Positions 1 to 8,538 of a stretch of 64,000 nucleotides of DNA are shown here, piece after piece. Each line of letters opens with the position of its first letter. Within the stretch, counting starts at the first letter, position 1. The notes under the pieces were generated by a model. The model worked only from the letters and a program-made list of their open reading frames with translations, did not search any database and had not been told where the DNA came from. This stretch comes from Cellulosimicrobium funkei (GTDB lineage Bacteria > Actinomycetota > Actinomycetes > Actinomycetales > Cellulomonadaceae), in the NCBI RefSeq assembly GCF_001019615.1, contig NZ_JNBQ01000001.1:124001-188000 (forward strand). Direction: 5' to 3'. Made by a program: the position numbers and the translations under genes.

Positions 1-1747
1 CGCCGGGCGACAGCGGTCCCTTCGCGAGGACGGTGCCCTCGGTGGGGGCGTCCGGGCTCGTCGCCCGGATCTCGACGTTGCCGCCGGTCGTCGCCGTGTC
101 GATAACGACCGTCGAGACGGGCGCCTTCTCCTCGAGCGTGACGGCGAACCCGATCCCCGAGCGCAGGCCCGCGAAGTCCGCCGCGTTGTACCGGCGCGAG
201 ATCCAGGTCGTGTCGGGCTGCTGGTCGTAGGCGAGCGGCGCGAGCTCGGGGTGCTCGCCGTCGTTGTTGCCCGAGGCGTCGCCCTCGGGGTCCAGGGCCT
301 GGCCCGACGCGATCACGGGCCGGACCTCCGTCGGCGGAGCGGCCTGCTCGCCGTCCGCGGTGCCCTCTCCGCCCTCGGACGGAGCCTCCGACCCCTCGCC
401 CGTCGGTTCCTCGCTCGTCTGGAGCGCGGGTCCGAACCCGTCGAACGCGGTGTTCACCGCCCACACGACGCCCCACACGACGAGGCCCAGGACGAGGACG
501 AGGACGATCGGGGTGGCGTTGAACCGGCGCGGTCCGCGCCGGCGTGGCGCGGGCTCGCTCCAGGCCTGCGGCGCCTCGGTGGTCGGGGGCACGGGCGGCG
601 GTGCGGCCGCGTACTGGACGGGCGCGGTCCCGGTGTCGTAGCCCACGGGGGGCGGGGGCACCGCGTAGGCCGCGGTCGCCGGGTCCGGCGCAGGCGGCGG
701 GACCGCTGCCGTGGCGCCCGTGGCGACCCCGGCGGCGTACGCGACGCCCGGACCGGCGGAGCCCGGCACGTCCCCCACGCGGTGGATGCGCCCCGTCGTC
801 GGGCGTCGGACCGGTGGTGCGGGCGGCGGCGTCCCCGGAGGCGCGCTCGTCGCACCGTCGAACGCCGTGCGGACGGACTGGCGGCTCACGCCAGCTGTCG
901 CGGGCTGCACGAACGACGGCAGTGCCGCGACGACCGAGACCTCGCCCCAGGGCTCGACCGCGCCGACGACGTCGGCGGGGGAGCGGGGCGCGTCGCCCGC
1001 GGGCGGAGCCGTCCACTCCTCGACCGTGCCGTGGGTGCCCGCGAAAGCCTCGGCGCAGAGCGTGTCCAGCTCCGCGGGGACGTCCGGGCGGACGGCGGAG
1101 AGCGGGAGGACCCCGTCGCCCGCGCGCTGCGCGGGAAGGGGGTGGATGGCGTCGGGGGCGATCCACGGGACGTCCAGGGACGGCCCGGCCCAGCGCGCCG
1201 TCATCGCGTAGTAGAGGAGCGCGACGAGCCCGACGGCGTCCGTGCGCGACGTCAGGTCGGCGTCGTGCTGGTCGTGGCCCGCGACGCCGGCGTCGAGCCC
1301 GAGGCCCGTGACGAGGACCCGGCTGCCGTCGACGCGGAGCGCGTCGGGCCGGAGCGCGAGGTGGTGGACCCCCCGCCGCCGGGCGACCTCGAGCGCGGCC
1401 GCGGCCTCGCCGACGATCGCGCGTGCCTGCTGCGGGTCGACGATGCCGCCCGCGACGACCTCGCTCAGCGTGATGCCCGTGTACCGCTCGGTCACGACGT
1501 ACGCGCCGCCGTCCTCCGTCCCGACGTCGAGGACGCGCGTCAGGCGCGGGTCGACGACGAGCGCGGCGCGCCGCGCGGAGTCGAGGGCGTCGGCGACGTG
1601 CGGACCGGAGACCAGCGAGATCCGGACGGGACGGTCGAGGATCTGGTCGTGCGCCGACCATGCGGTGACGTCCGACAGGTCGGACGTGAGCTGCTCGTCG
1701 AGCCGGTAGCGCGCGACGAGCAGTGTTCCTGGGGCCACGCCGTTCAC
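1..1747 (-). CDS. membrane-anchored pseudokinase, MurJ partner (3' end outside window)
   Basis: The gene reads leftwards from a GTG at 1747 (AGGAGG four bases before it) and runs off the window, so about 582 residues are visible. Residues 1-265 look like a protein-kinase fold (YRLDEQL opening, VVTERY hinge-like stretch), but I find no glycine loop with VAIK lysine, no HRD and no DFG; the catalytic-loop position reads HHLALRPDAL. It is therefore probably a pseudokinase. A Pro/Ala-rich linker (about 300-405), one transmembrane helix (about 409-432), an acidic linker and an extracellular domain with a DTTWISRRY segment follow, resembling a discoidin-type fold. In M. tuberculosis MviN (Rv3910) the same modules are fused to the flippase and bind FhaA. 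Here the gene follows murJ after 97 bp, so a role in peptidoglycan precursor export is inferred. Confidence 0.8.
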   Translation of the reverse strand, partial: MNGVAPGTLLVARYRLDEQLTSDLSDVTAWSAHDQILDRPVRISLVSGPHVADALDSARRAALVVDPRLTRVLDVGTEDGGAYVVTERYTGITLSEVVAGGIVDPQQARAIVGEAAAALEVARRRGVHHLALRPDALRVDGSRVLVTGLGLDAGVAGHDQHDADLTSRTDAVGLVALLYYAMTARWAGPSLDVPWIAPDAIHPLPAQRAGDGVLPLSAVRPDVPAELDTLCAEAFAGTHGTVEEWTAPPAGDAPRSPADVVGAVEPWGEVSVVAALPSFVQPATAGVSRQSVRTAFDGATSAPPGTPPPAPPVRRPTTGRIHRVGDVPGSAGPGVAYAAGVATGATAAVPPPAPDPATAAYAVPPPPVGYDTGTAPVQYAAAPPPVPPTTEAPQAWSEPAPRRRGPRRFNATPIVLVLVLGLVVWGVVWAVNTAFDGFGPALQTSEEPTGEGSEAPSEGGEGTADGEQAAPPTEVRPVIASGQALDPEGDASGNNDGEHPELAPLAYDQQPDTTWISRRYNAADFAGLRSGIGFAVTLEEKAPVSTVVIDTATTGGNVEIRATSPDAPTEGTVLAKGPLSPG

Positions 1748-1844
1748 CGGACCTCCTCCGTGGGACTCGTGGTCGACACACCATGGTACGCGGGCCCTGA
1801 TTGCCCGCGTATCACCCGATTGCGGCCCGGCGGCCGCGCGCCGC

Positions 1845-3761
1845 TCACCGTCGCACGAGCCGTCGGACGCGTCCCACGATCGGACCGGCGAGCTGGTCGA
1901 GCTCGCGCACGCGCATGAGCTTGAGCCCGCCCGCGTAGACGGCCGTCATCACGGCCCCGGCGACGGACACCACGACGACGGCCTGCCACCACGAGAGCCC
2001 GTAGATGCCGTCCGGGCCGTCGCCGGTGAGGACGACGAAACCCCGCAGCACGCCCCAGCCCGCGACGCCGCTGACGAGCGCGGCGATCCCGGCCTTGACG
2101 TGCAGGCGCAGGATCCGGGCGCCGTCGAGCCCGCGGAGCGTGCGTCGTAGCCCGACGGTCCGCAGCGCGACGGCCACGAGGTTGGACACGCTCATCGCGA
2201 GGCCGATGCCCACGACCCAGAGCTGGGGTGCCAGCACCTGCGTCGCGAGCCAGGACACGCCGACGAGCACGAGCGTGCCCGGCACCTGGATCCAGAAGAC
2301 GGTCCGGCCGTCCTCGAACGCGTAGTAGACCCACTTCATGAGCACCATGCCGCCCAGGGGGACGAGCCCGAGCGCCATGGCGCGCAGCACCTCGGAGACG
2401 GCCTCGCCGGACGCGGCGTCGACGGAGGGGACGAGCAGCTTGGTGATCGGCAGGGCGAGGACGACCAGCACGACGGTCGCGAAGACGGTGAAGACCCCGA
2501 CGGTGCGCACGCCGCGCGAGAGGTCGTGCCGGACGCGCGCGAGGTCGCCCTCGTGCGCCGCGGCGCTCATGCCCGTGAAGAGCGCCGTCGCGATCGACAC
2601 CGTCACGAGCGAGTGGGGCAGCAGGTAGATCATGAGCGCCTGCGTGTAGGCGGCGTTGCCCGCCACGGCGAGGGCTCCCGAGAACGCGTCGGGCGCGCCC
2701 GTGATCAGCCCGGTGACCGCACCGAGCGTCCCGGGGTCGTCGCGGTAGGGCCCGAACGTCTGCGCGAGCGCCGCGCGGGGTGCCTCGCTCGCGAAGCGTG
2801 TGGTGAACAGGACCCCGACCTGCTCGAGGAGGACGGCCGCGAACGTCCACAGCGCCACCTGGCCCGCGGACCGCAGGCCGATGCCGTGCAGGCCGAACCG
2901 GAGGTGCCAGCGGAAGCCGGCCCGCCACAGCGGGACGACGAGGATGAGCGCCTGCGCGGCGACCCCGAGCGTCGCGGTGCCGGCCAGCAGCGCGATCTTG
3001 GGCCCGTCCCACTGCGTGAGGTCGTCGACGTTCCCCGTGGCCGCGGGGCCGTAGATCGCGATGAACGCCGCGAACCCGACGATCGACACGACGTTGTTGA
3101 GCACCGGTGCCCACATGAAGGGTCCGAACTGGCCCCGCGCGTTGAGCACCTGCCCGAGGAGCGTGTACAGCCCGTAGAAGAAGAGCTGTGGCGTGCACCA
3201 GAAGGCGAAGGCGACGGCGAGCGACGTCTGCGGTGCCGTCCACCCCGGCCCGGTGTAGAGCGCGACGAGGATGCTCGACCCCGCCGTGAGCAGCGCCGAG
3301 AGCGCGACCAGCACGACGCCGGAGAGCGTGAGCAGCTTGTCGAGCCGCTCCTGGGTGTTGCGCGCACGATAGGCGCGGACGATCTGCGGCACGAGGACGG
3401 CGTTGAGGACGCCGCCCGCGAGGATCGCGAAGAGGACGTTGGGGATCTTGTTCGCGACGTCGAACGCGTCCGCGACCAGGCCCGTGGTCCCGATCGCGGC
3501 CACGAGGAGGACGTTGCGGACGAGCCCGAGGCCGCGCGAGACGAACGTGCCCGACGCCATGAGCGCGGACGAGCGGCCGAGGCCGCCCGCGCGGCGGGCG
3601 GGCGCCTCCGTGGCCCCGGCCTCGGCGGTCTCGTCCGGGGTGCCCGACGCCGCCGGGTCGCCCGGGAGCGCCCCGGACGGGACGACGTCGCGCGTCGTGC
3701 CGGGACGCGTGCCGTGCCCGGCGCCCGGGGGCCGGACGTGCCGCGGCTGGTCGGGGCTCAC
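1845..3761 (-). CDS. murJ: lipid II flippase MurJ (MviN)
   Basis: 638-residue polytopic membrane protein of the MOP superfamily that moves lipid II across the cytoplasmic membrane. A cytosolic Pro/Ala/Thr-rich N-terminus of about 65 residues precedes the MurJ core, which opens with ASGTFVSRGLGLVRNVLL, a family hallmark, and continues with DAFDVANKIPN and about 14 hydrophobic segments. The GTG start at 3761 overlaps the stop of the upstream DUF6049 gene by four bases (GTGA), giving translational coupling; a longer in-frame reading upstream is antisense noise within that gene. The downstream neighbour is the pseudokinase, so the two modules fused in mycobacterial MviN are separate genes here. 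Identification is firm; the flippase role is family knowledge. Confidence 0.93.
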   Translation of the reverse strand: MSPDQPRHVRPPGAGHGTRPGTTRDVVPSGALPGDPAASGTPDETAEAGATEAPARRAGGLGRSSALMASGTFVSRGLGLVRNVLLVAAIGTTGLVADAFDVANKIPNVLFAILAGGVLNAVLVPQIVRAYRARNTQERLDKLLTLSGVVLVALSALLTAGSSILVALYTGPGWTAPQTSLAVAFAFWCTPQLFFYGLYTLLGQVLNARGQFGPFMWAPVLNNVVSIVGFAAFIAIYGPAATGNVDDLTQWDGPKIALLAGTATLGVAAQALILVVPLWRAGFRWHLRFGLHGIGLRSAGQVALWTFAAVLLEQVGVLFTTRFASEAPRAALAQTFGPYRDDPGTLGAVTGLITGAPDAFSGALAVAGNAAYTQALMIYLLPHSLVTVSIATALFTGMSAAAHEGDLARVRHDLSRGVRTVGVFTVFATVVLVVLALPITKLLVPSVDAASGEAVSEVLRAMALGLVPLGGMVLMKWVYYAFEDGRTVFWIQVPGTLVLVGVSWLATQVLAPQLWVVGIGLAMSVSNLVAVALRTVGLRRTLRGLDGARILRLHVKAGIAALVSGVAGWGVLRGFVVLTGDGPDGIYGLSWWQAVVVVSVAGAVMTAVYAGGLKLMRVRELDQLAGPIVGRVRRLVRR

Positions 3762-6106
3762 TCGACGCGCTCCTCGTCCCGACGGGCGGGCTGCGCCGAC
3801 GGCGTCTGGTCCTGCGCGGGCGGCGCCGGCTGGTCCACCGTGGCGCCCGCCAGACGGCGGGGCGAGCGGCCGCGGCGCACCGTGCGCCAGATCCCCGCCA
3901 CCAGCGCGAGGACCAGGAGCACCGCCACGACCACGGTGCCCACCGACTCCCAGTCGGCGCGCACGCGCACGACGAACTCCTGCGGCTCCGCGACGCGGAC
4001 CTGGGGCTGCGCCGCGCTGACGAGCTCCACCTCCACCGTGACGTTCCCGCTCCCGAACCCCTCGACGGGCACGCCGACGCTCGTCTCGGCCGCGACCAGG
4101 TCGCCGTCGGCGTCCCGGGTGGCGGCCGGGATCGTCACGGTCCGGCGCTCCGGTGCGCGCAGCCGCGGGTCGTCCGGCCGGAGCACGACCTCGACCGTCG
4201 CCTCCTGCTCGAGGGTGCTGCGCACCCGGACGGGGAGGTCCTCCTGCTCGGCCACGAAGAGGAACGGAGCGCGCGTCTCCACGGAGAGGGTGCCCCGGAC
4301 GGCGGCGGACCGTTGCTCGGCGTGCTGGACGGCGAGCACGCGCGAGGGCTGCGCGGCGCGGAACGCGACGGCGGTCGGGGTGACGAAACCGGGCTCGAGC
4401 GGGCGCGTGATCGTCGCGGGATCGGTGGCGACGGTCGCGAAGGCGGCGAGGTCCGCGCGCGACCGGTCGAGAGCACGGAGCTGGGCGACGGTGATCTCGC
4501 CCTCGCCCACGACGTCGTCCGGCAGCGTCGTCCGCTCGACGGCGGGCGGCGCGGACGCCAGGAGGTCGTCCACCGGGGCCAGGTCGACCCAGGGAGCCGC
4601 GCGGAGAGCGTCGAGCCGTGCCGTGAAGAGCGTCGGCTCCGCCTCCCAGCTCCGGGGCAGGGCGATGACGACGTGGCGCTGCTCCGCAGGGCGTTCGCGG
4701 GCGATCACGGCCGTCTCGGCGAGGATCCGCTGTGTCGCCGTGACACCCGAGCCGTCGCCGGCCGACAGGAGGGCGGTCAGCACCGCGTCCGCGACGAGCG
4801 CCTTCACGGGCCCGGCGGTCGTCGCGATCTCGGCGACGCCGGACGGCGTGTAGGTCAGCGACTCGTCCGGGACGAGCCCGCCGGGACCGACGACGGTCGC
4901 GGTCGCGCCCGACGCCGCGGCGAGCGTCGTCGTGGCCAGGTCGGGGACGGCGTCGCCCGGCCAGGCGAGGTCGGTCCGCCACGACGCCGTCGGGTCGGCA
5001 GCGGCGTCGGGCGTCTCGTCCGTGGCAGCCGCGTCGTCCTCCGTCGCGTCGCCGTCCGTCGCCTCGCCGTCCGTCGCCTCGCCGAGGGTCTCGTCGTCGG
5101 TCGTCGGGTCCTCGGTCGTCGGTTCGGTCGCGGCCGGTAGCGGGGTGCCCTCCGGCAGTGCGAGACCGGCGTGCGCGAATGCCGCGACGTCCGGGTCGTA
5201 GGCGCGCAGCGCGAACGCCGACCGGCCGGCGGCGGCGGCGCTCACGGCGTCGGCCCAGGCGTTCACGGCCGGGTCGCCGGCTCCCGTCGCCGCGGCGAGC
5301 AGGGCCGGGTCGGCGACCCACGCGACCTCCGGCGCGCTACCGGTCGCCGCCAGCAGGCGCCCGAGGCGACCGTCCGTCGCCACCGCGGCCGAGAGCGCGT
5401 CGTCGTACGCCTGGGGGTCGGGGTCCACCGGCGGGCCGGTCAGGGCGGCGACCACGCTCAGGCGCAGCGGGGTCACCTCGCCCGACGGCTCCCAGAGGAC
5501 GAAGGTGCGTTGGACGGCCTGGCGTGCGCCGCCGTCGGACACCGTGAGGGAGATGCCGCGCGGGCCCCAGTCGCTGCCCGCGTGCAGGTCGAGCTCCGCG
5601 ACGGGGACGGTGAGCGTCGTCTCCGCCGTCGCACCCGGAGCGAGGGCCCCGAGGTCCTCGCCGGTGACGCGGACCCCGACGCGACCGTCGAGCCCGATCG
5701 TCGTCCAGCTCTCGAGCGCCGACCGGGTGCTCAGCACCCGCCGGTCGATGCCGAGCGCCACCACGGGCGACCCGAGCGTCTCCGCGGTCCCGTTGGTCAC
5801 GCGCGCGGTCACGGTGAGCGTGTCGCCCGGGCCGAGGACGGTCGGCTGGAGCGACGAGACCTCGAGCGTCACCGCGTCCTCGGTCTCGGCCGCAGTGCTC
5901 GTCGAGGTGCTCGTCGAGGCGCTCGTCGAGGTGCGCGTCGTCGTGCTCGCCGTCACGCCGAACGCCGCGCCGGCACCGCCGAGGACGACGCCGACGGTCA
6001 GGACCAGCAGGGCGACCAGGGTGACGAGGAGGTGAGCGGACCTGCCGAGGAGCGGAGCCGACGCGGCGCCGCCGGGGCGCGCGCCGCTGCTGGGGGAGGG
6101 CGTCAT
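3758..6106 (-). CDS. secreted/membrane protein of the DUF6049 family
   Basis: 782 residues. A hydrophobic segment at about 25-50 works as signal peptide or anchor and is followed by a Thr/Ser run encoded by repeats of CTCGTCGAGGTG type (5891-5940). The large extracytoplasmic region contains an acidic Thr-rich stretch near residues 330-370, also encoded by short DNA repeats, and beta-rich parts. A single transmembrane helix near 720-740 and a basic, Pro/Gln-rich tail end the protein. It matches in position and shape the conserved hypothetical protein between the mutT and mviN genes of M. tuberculosis (Rv3909). The ATG at 6106 overlaps the Nudix stop (ATGA), and its own stop overlaps the murJ start. 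The function is unknown; linkage to murJ suggests envelope biogenesis. Confidence 0.85.
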   Translation of the reverse strand: MTPSPSSGARPGGAASAPLLGRSAHLLVTLVALLVLTVGVVLGGAGAAFGVTASTTTRTSTSASTSTSTSTAAETEDAVTLEVSSLQPTVLGPGDTLTVTARVTNGTAETLGSPVVALGIDRRVLSTRSALESWTTIGLDGRVGVRVTGEDLGALAPGATAETTLTVPVAELDLHAGSDWGPRGISLTVSDGGARQAVQRTFVLWEPSGEVTPLRLSVVAALTGPPVDPDPQAYDDALSAAVATDGRLGRLLAATGSAPEVAWVADPALLAAATGAGDPAVNAWADAVSAAAAGRSAFALRAYDPDVAAFAHAGLALPEGTPLPAATEPTTEDPTTDDETLGEATDGEATDGDATEDDAAATDETPDAAADPTASWRTDLAWPGDAVPDLATTTLAAASGATATVVGPGGLVPDESLTYTPSGVAEIATTAGPVKALVADAVLTALLSAGDGSGVTATQRILAETAVIARERPAEQRHVVIALPRSWEAEPTLFTARLDALRAAPWVDLAPVDDLLASAPPAVERTTLPDDVVGEGEITVAQLRALDRSRADLAAFATVATDPATITRPLEPGFVTPTAVAFRAAQPSRVLAVQHAEQRSAAVRGTLSVETRAPFLFVAEQEDLPVRVRSTLEQEATVEVVLRPDDPRLRAPERRTVTIPAATRDADGDLVAAETSVGVPVEGFGSGNVTVEVELVSAAQPQVRVAEPQEFVVRVRADWESVGTVVVAVLLVLALVAGIWRTVRRGRSPRRLAGATVDQPAPPAQDQTPSAQPARRDEERVE

Positions 6107-6822
6107 GAGTGGTCGGTCGAGCTCCGTGGGGCGGGCGGTGCCGGGCCGCCACGGCCGTCGTGCGGACGGCCGGGCGAGCGGACGATCGTCCGGGTCACCC
6201 TACTCTCGACCACCCCGTGGAACCGCGCCGGCCTGCCCTCGAGGACGCTCTGCGCGACGGCGGCGATCCGGCGCTCGTTGGGGTAGGCGAGCCGGTCGGG
6301 CAGGTCCGCCACGGGGATCCACGCGACGTCCTCGGCCTCCCCGTCCGGGTCGCCCTCGACCGTGAGGTAGCCGCCCGTCGCGCGCAGCAGGAAGTGGTGG
6401 ACGACCTTGTGCACGCGGCGGTCGTCGCCGGTGAACCAGTAGTCGATGACACCCAGCGGCTCCTGCACCGCCCCCTGGATGCCCGTCTCCTCCGCGATCT
6501 CGCGGACCGCGGCCTGCTCCGGCGTCTCGTCGCCCTCGAGATGGCCCTTGGGCAGGCACCACTCGAGGCGTCCTCCCCGGTTGCGCCGGGCGATGATCGC
6601 CGCACAGAGGTCGCCGCCCGCGACCGTGACGACGAGCCCGCCGGCCGAGACCTCGTCGACCACGGGCAGCGGCGGCGGCGCGGGGGCCGTGCGCGAGCGC
6701 GGGTCGATGCGCAGGGCGTGCCCGCCGGGCGGCGCGGGGACCGGGAGGGGCTGCCCGCGACCGCTGTCACGCCCGCCCGCCGGATCCCTCCGGGGCTCGT
6801 CGGCGTGCGCAGGGGTGGACAT
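6103..6822 (-). CDS. Nudix hydrolase (MutT-like)
   Basis: 239 residues. The Nudix box lies at residues 93-115 and fits GX5EX7REUXEEXGU, including GHLEGDE and REIAEETGI, so the metal-binding glutamates are present. A basic, Pro-rich extension of about 50 residues precedes the domain and a Pro/Arg tail follows it. Members hydrolyse nucleoside diphosphates linked to another moiety; the substrate cannot be read from sequence. It heads the leftward operon with DUF6049 and murJ, the same order as mutT4-Rv3909-mviN in mycobacteria. No Shine-Dalgarno precedes the ATG; TAAAGT ends six bases upstream, so the transcript is probably leaderless. Confidence 0.92.
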   Translation of the reverse strand: MSTPAHADEPRRDPAGGRDSGRGQPLPVPAPPGGHALRIDPRSRTAPAPPPLPVVDEVSAGGLVVTVAGGDLCAAIIARRNRGGRLEWCLPKGHLEGDETPEQAAVREIAEETGIQGAVQEPLGVIDYWFTGDDRRVHKVVHHFLLRATGGYLTVEGDPDGEAEDVAWIPVADLPDRLAYPNERRIAAVAQSVLEGRPARFHGVVESRVTRTIVRSPGRPHDGRGGPAPPAPRSSTDHS

Positions 6823-6828
6823 GTCCCA

Positions 6829-6834
6829 ACTTTA
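6829..6834 (-). promoter_or_regulatory. -10 box of the Nudix-DUF6049-murJ operon (leaderless)
   Basis: On the minus strand TAAAGT is followed by six bases and then the ATG at 6822. No ribosome-binding site fits between. No -35 element is recognisable. Confidence 0.6.
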
Positions 6835-6903
6835 CCGAGTGGACGTCGGCTCCCCGGGACCGGCTCCCCGGTGCGGGCGTCGCATCTGGCAGGCTTGGGT
6901 GTC

Positions 6904-8427
6904 GTGCCCCAGCCTTCGTCGCCCCAGCCGGCGCCCCAGCCGACATCGCAGCCGACGCCGCAGTCGCTCGAGCTCCAGCGCCGCGCCCTCGCCGTGCTCA
7001 CCGAGATGGCACCCGCGGCGATCGAGCTCGGCGAGGCGTTCCGTGCCGCCGGTCACGAGCTCGCGCTCGTGGGCGGGCCCGTCCGCGACGCGTTCCTCGG
7101 GCGGGCGAGCAACGACCTCGACTTCGCCACGTCCGCGTCGCCCGACGAGACCGAGGCGCTCCTCGCGCGCTGGGGCGACGCGCACTGGGACATCGGCAAG
7201 GAGTTCGGGACGATCGGCGCGAAGCGCTTCGGCCGTGGAGGGCCCGGGGACGACCTCGTCGTCGAGGTGACGACGTACCGCACCGACGAGTACGACCCGA
7301 CGTCGCGCAAGCCCGTCGTCGCGTTCGGCGACACGCTCGAGGGCGACCTGTCGCGCCGGGACTTCACCGTGAACGCGATGGCGGTGCGCGTCCCGGAGAT
7401 GACGTTCGTCGACCCGTTCGACGGCCTCGACGACCTCGCACGCCGCGTGCTGCGCACGCCGATCGCCCCCGAGCGGTCGTTCGACGACGACCCGCTGCGC
7501 ATGATGCGCGCCGCGCGGTTCGCGGCCCAGCTGGGGTTCGACGTCGACGGCGGGACGCTCGCCGCGCTCGTCCTCATGACCGAGCGCATCGAGATCGTGT
7601 CCGCCGAGCGCGTGCGGGACGAGCTGTCGAAGCTGCTGTGCGCGGCGTCCCCGCGTCGCGGGCTCGAGGTGCTCGTGGACACGGGCCTCGCGGACCACGT
7701 GCTGCCCGAGCTCCCCGCGCTCAAGCTCGAGATCGACGAGCACCACCGGCACAAGGACGTGTACGAGCACTCGCTCACGGTCCTCGACCAGGCGATCGCG
7801 CAGGAGACCGGGCCCGACGGCGCGGTCCCGGCACCCGACCTCGTGCTCCGGCTGGCCGCGCTGCTGCACGACGTCGGCAAGCCGCCGACGCGGCGCTTCG
7901 AGTCGGGGGGCGGCGTGAGCTTCCACCACCACGAGGTCGTCGGCGCCAAGATGGTCGCCAAGCGCCTCAAGGCGCTGCGGTACGACAAGCAGGTCGTCAA
8001 GGACGTCGCGCGGCTCGTCGAGCTGCACCTGCGGTTCCACGGCTACGGCGACGGCGCCTGGACCGACTCCGCGGTGCGCCGGTACGTGACCGACGCCGGT
8101 CCGTTGCTTGAGCGGCTGCACCGCCTCACGCGCGCCGACTGCACGACGCGGAACCGGCGCAAGGCGCAGCGGCTGCGCGAGTCGTACGACGACCTCGAGC
8201 GCCGCATCGCGGACCTCCAGGAGAAGGAGGAGCTCGACGCCGTCCGCCCGGACCTCGACGGCCAGCAGATCATGGCGATCCTGGGGATCCGGCCGGGACC
8301 GGTGGTGGGGAAGGCGTACAAGCACCTGCTCGAGCTGCGCCTGGACCGCGGCCCCGTCGACGAGGAGACGGCACGCGCGGACCTCCTGGCCTGGTGGGCC
8401 AACCAGCCGGAGTCGTCGACGTCCTGA
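6904..8427 (+). CDS. cca: CCA tRNA nucleotidyltransferase (HD-domain type)
   Basis: 507 residues from the GTG at 6904. The class II nucleotidyltransferase head (LVGGPVRDAFLGR, then SNDLDFATSA with the catalytic DxD) is followed by the RNA-binding middle region and an HD domain with LLHDVGKP. It adds or repairs the 3' CCA of tRNAs. The start is chosen because coding resemblance begins only there: the open frame extends upstream over the divergent Nudix gene, but that part is antisense. No Shine-Dalgarno is seen; CAGGCT lies eight bases before the GTG, so the mRNA may be leaderless or nearly so; a TTG at 6895 is the alternative. The orientation, divergent from the mutT-murJ block, matches mycobacterial pcnA (Rv3907c). 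Confidence 0.92.
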   Translation: MPQPSSPQPAPQPTSQPTPQSLELQRRALAVLTEMAPAAIELGEAFRAAGHELALVGGPVRDAFLGRASNDLDFATSASPDETEALLARWGDAHWDIGKEFGTIGAKRFGRGGPGDDLVVEVTTYRTDEYDPTSRKPVVAFGDTLEGDLSRRDFTVNAMAVRVPEMTFVDPFDGLDDLARRVLRTPIAPERSFDDDPLRMMRAARFAAQLGFDVDGGTLAALVLMTERIEIVSAERVRDELSKLLCAASPRRGLEVLVDTGLADHVLPELPALKLEIDEHHRHKDVYEHSLTVLDQAIAQETGPDGAVPAPDLVLRLAALLHDVGKPPTRRFESGGGVSFHHHEVVGAKMVAKRLKALRYDKQVVKDVARLVELHLRFHGYGDGAWTDSAVRRYVTDAGPLLERLHRLTRADCTTRNRRKAQRLRESYDDLERRIADLQEKEELDAVRPDLDGQQIMAILGIRPGPVVGKAYKHLLELRLDRGPVDEETARADLLAWWANQPESSTS

Positions 8428-8451
8428 GATTGGTCTGCGCTGGGCCGAGCT

Positions 8452-8494
8452 CGACATGGGTGCCGTTATCGGGCTGATAACGGCACCCATGTCG
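8452..8494. terminator. 19-bp perfect hairpin between convergent genes
   Basis: Arms 8452-8470 and 8476-8494 are perfectly complementary with a five-base loop (GGGCT). It lies between the stop of cca (8427) and the stop of the MFS gene (8539). There is no T-run on either side, so it would be an atypical bidirectional terminator. Confidence 0.7.
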
Positions 8495-8538
8495 TGTTCG
8501 AGGGCGCATGACGTCGTGGTCGACGCCGCGGTGACGGG

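Noticed and set aside
251-1918. Long plus-strand open frame opposite the pseudokinase
   Set aside because: It is the antisense shadow of a real gene; the composition is Arg/Gly/Ala-rich without any domain.
2526-4853. 775-codon plus-strand open frame
   Set aside because: It lies antisense to murJ and DUF6049, is full of Arg/Glu/Asp and has no recognisable motif.
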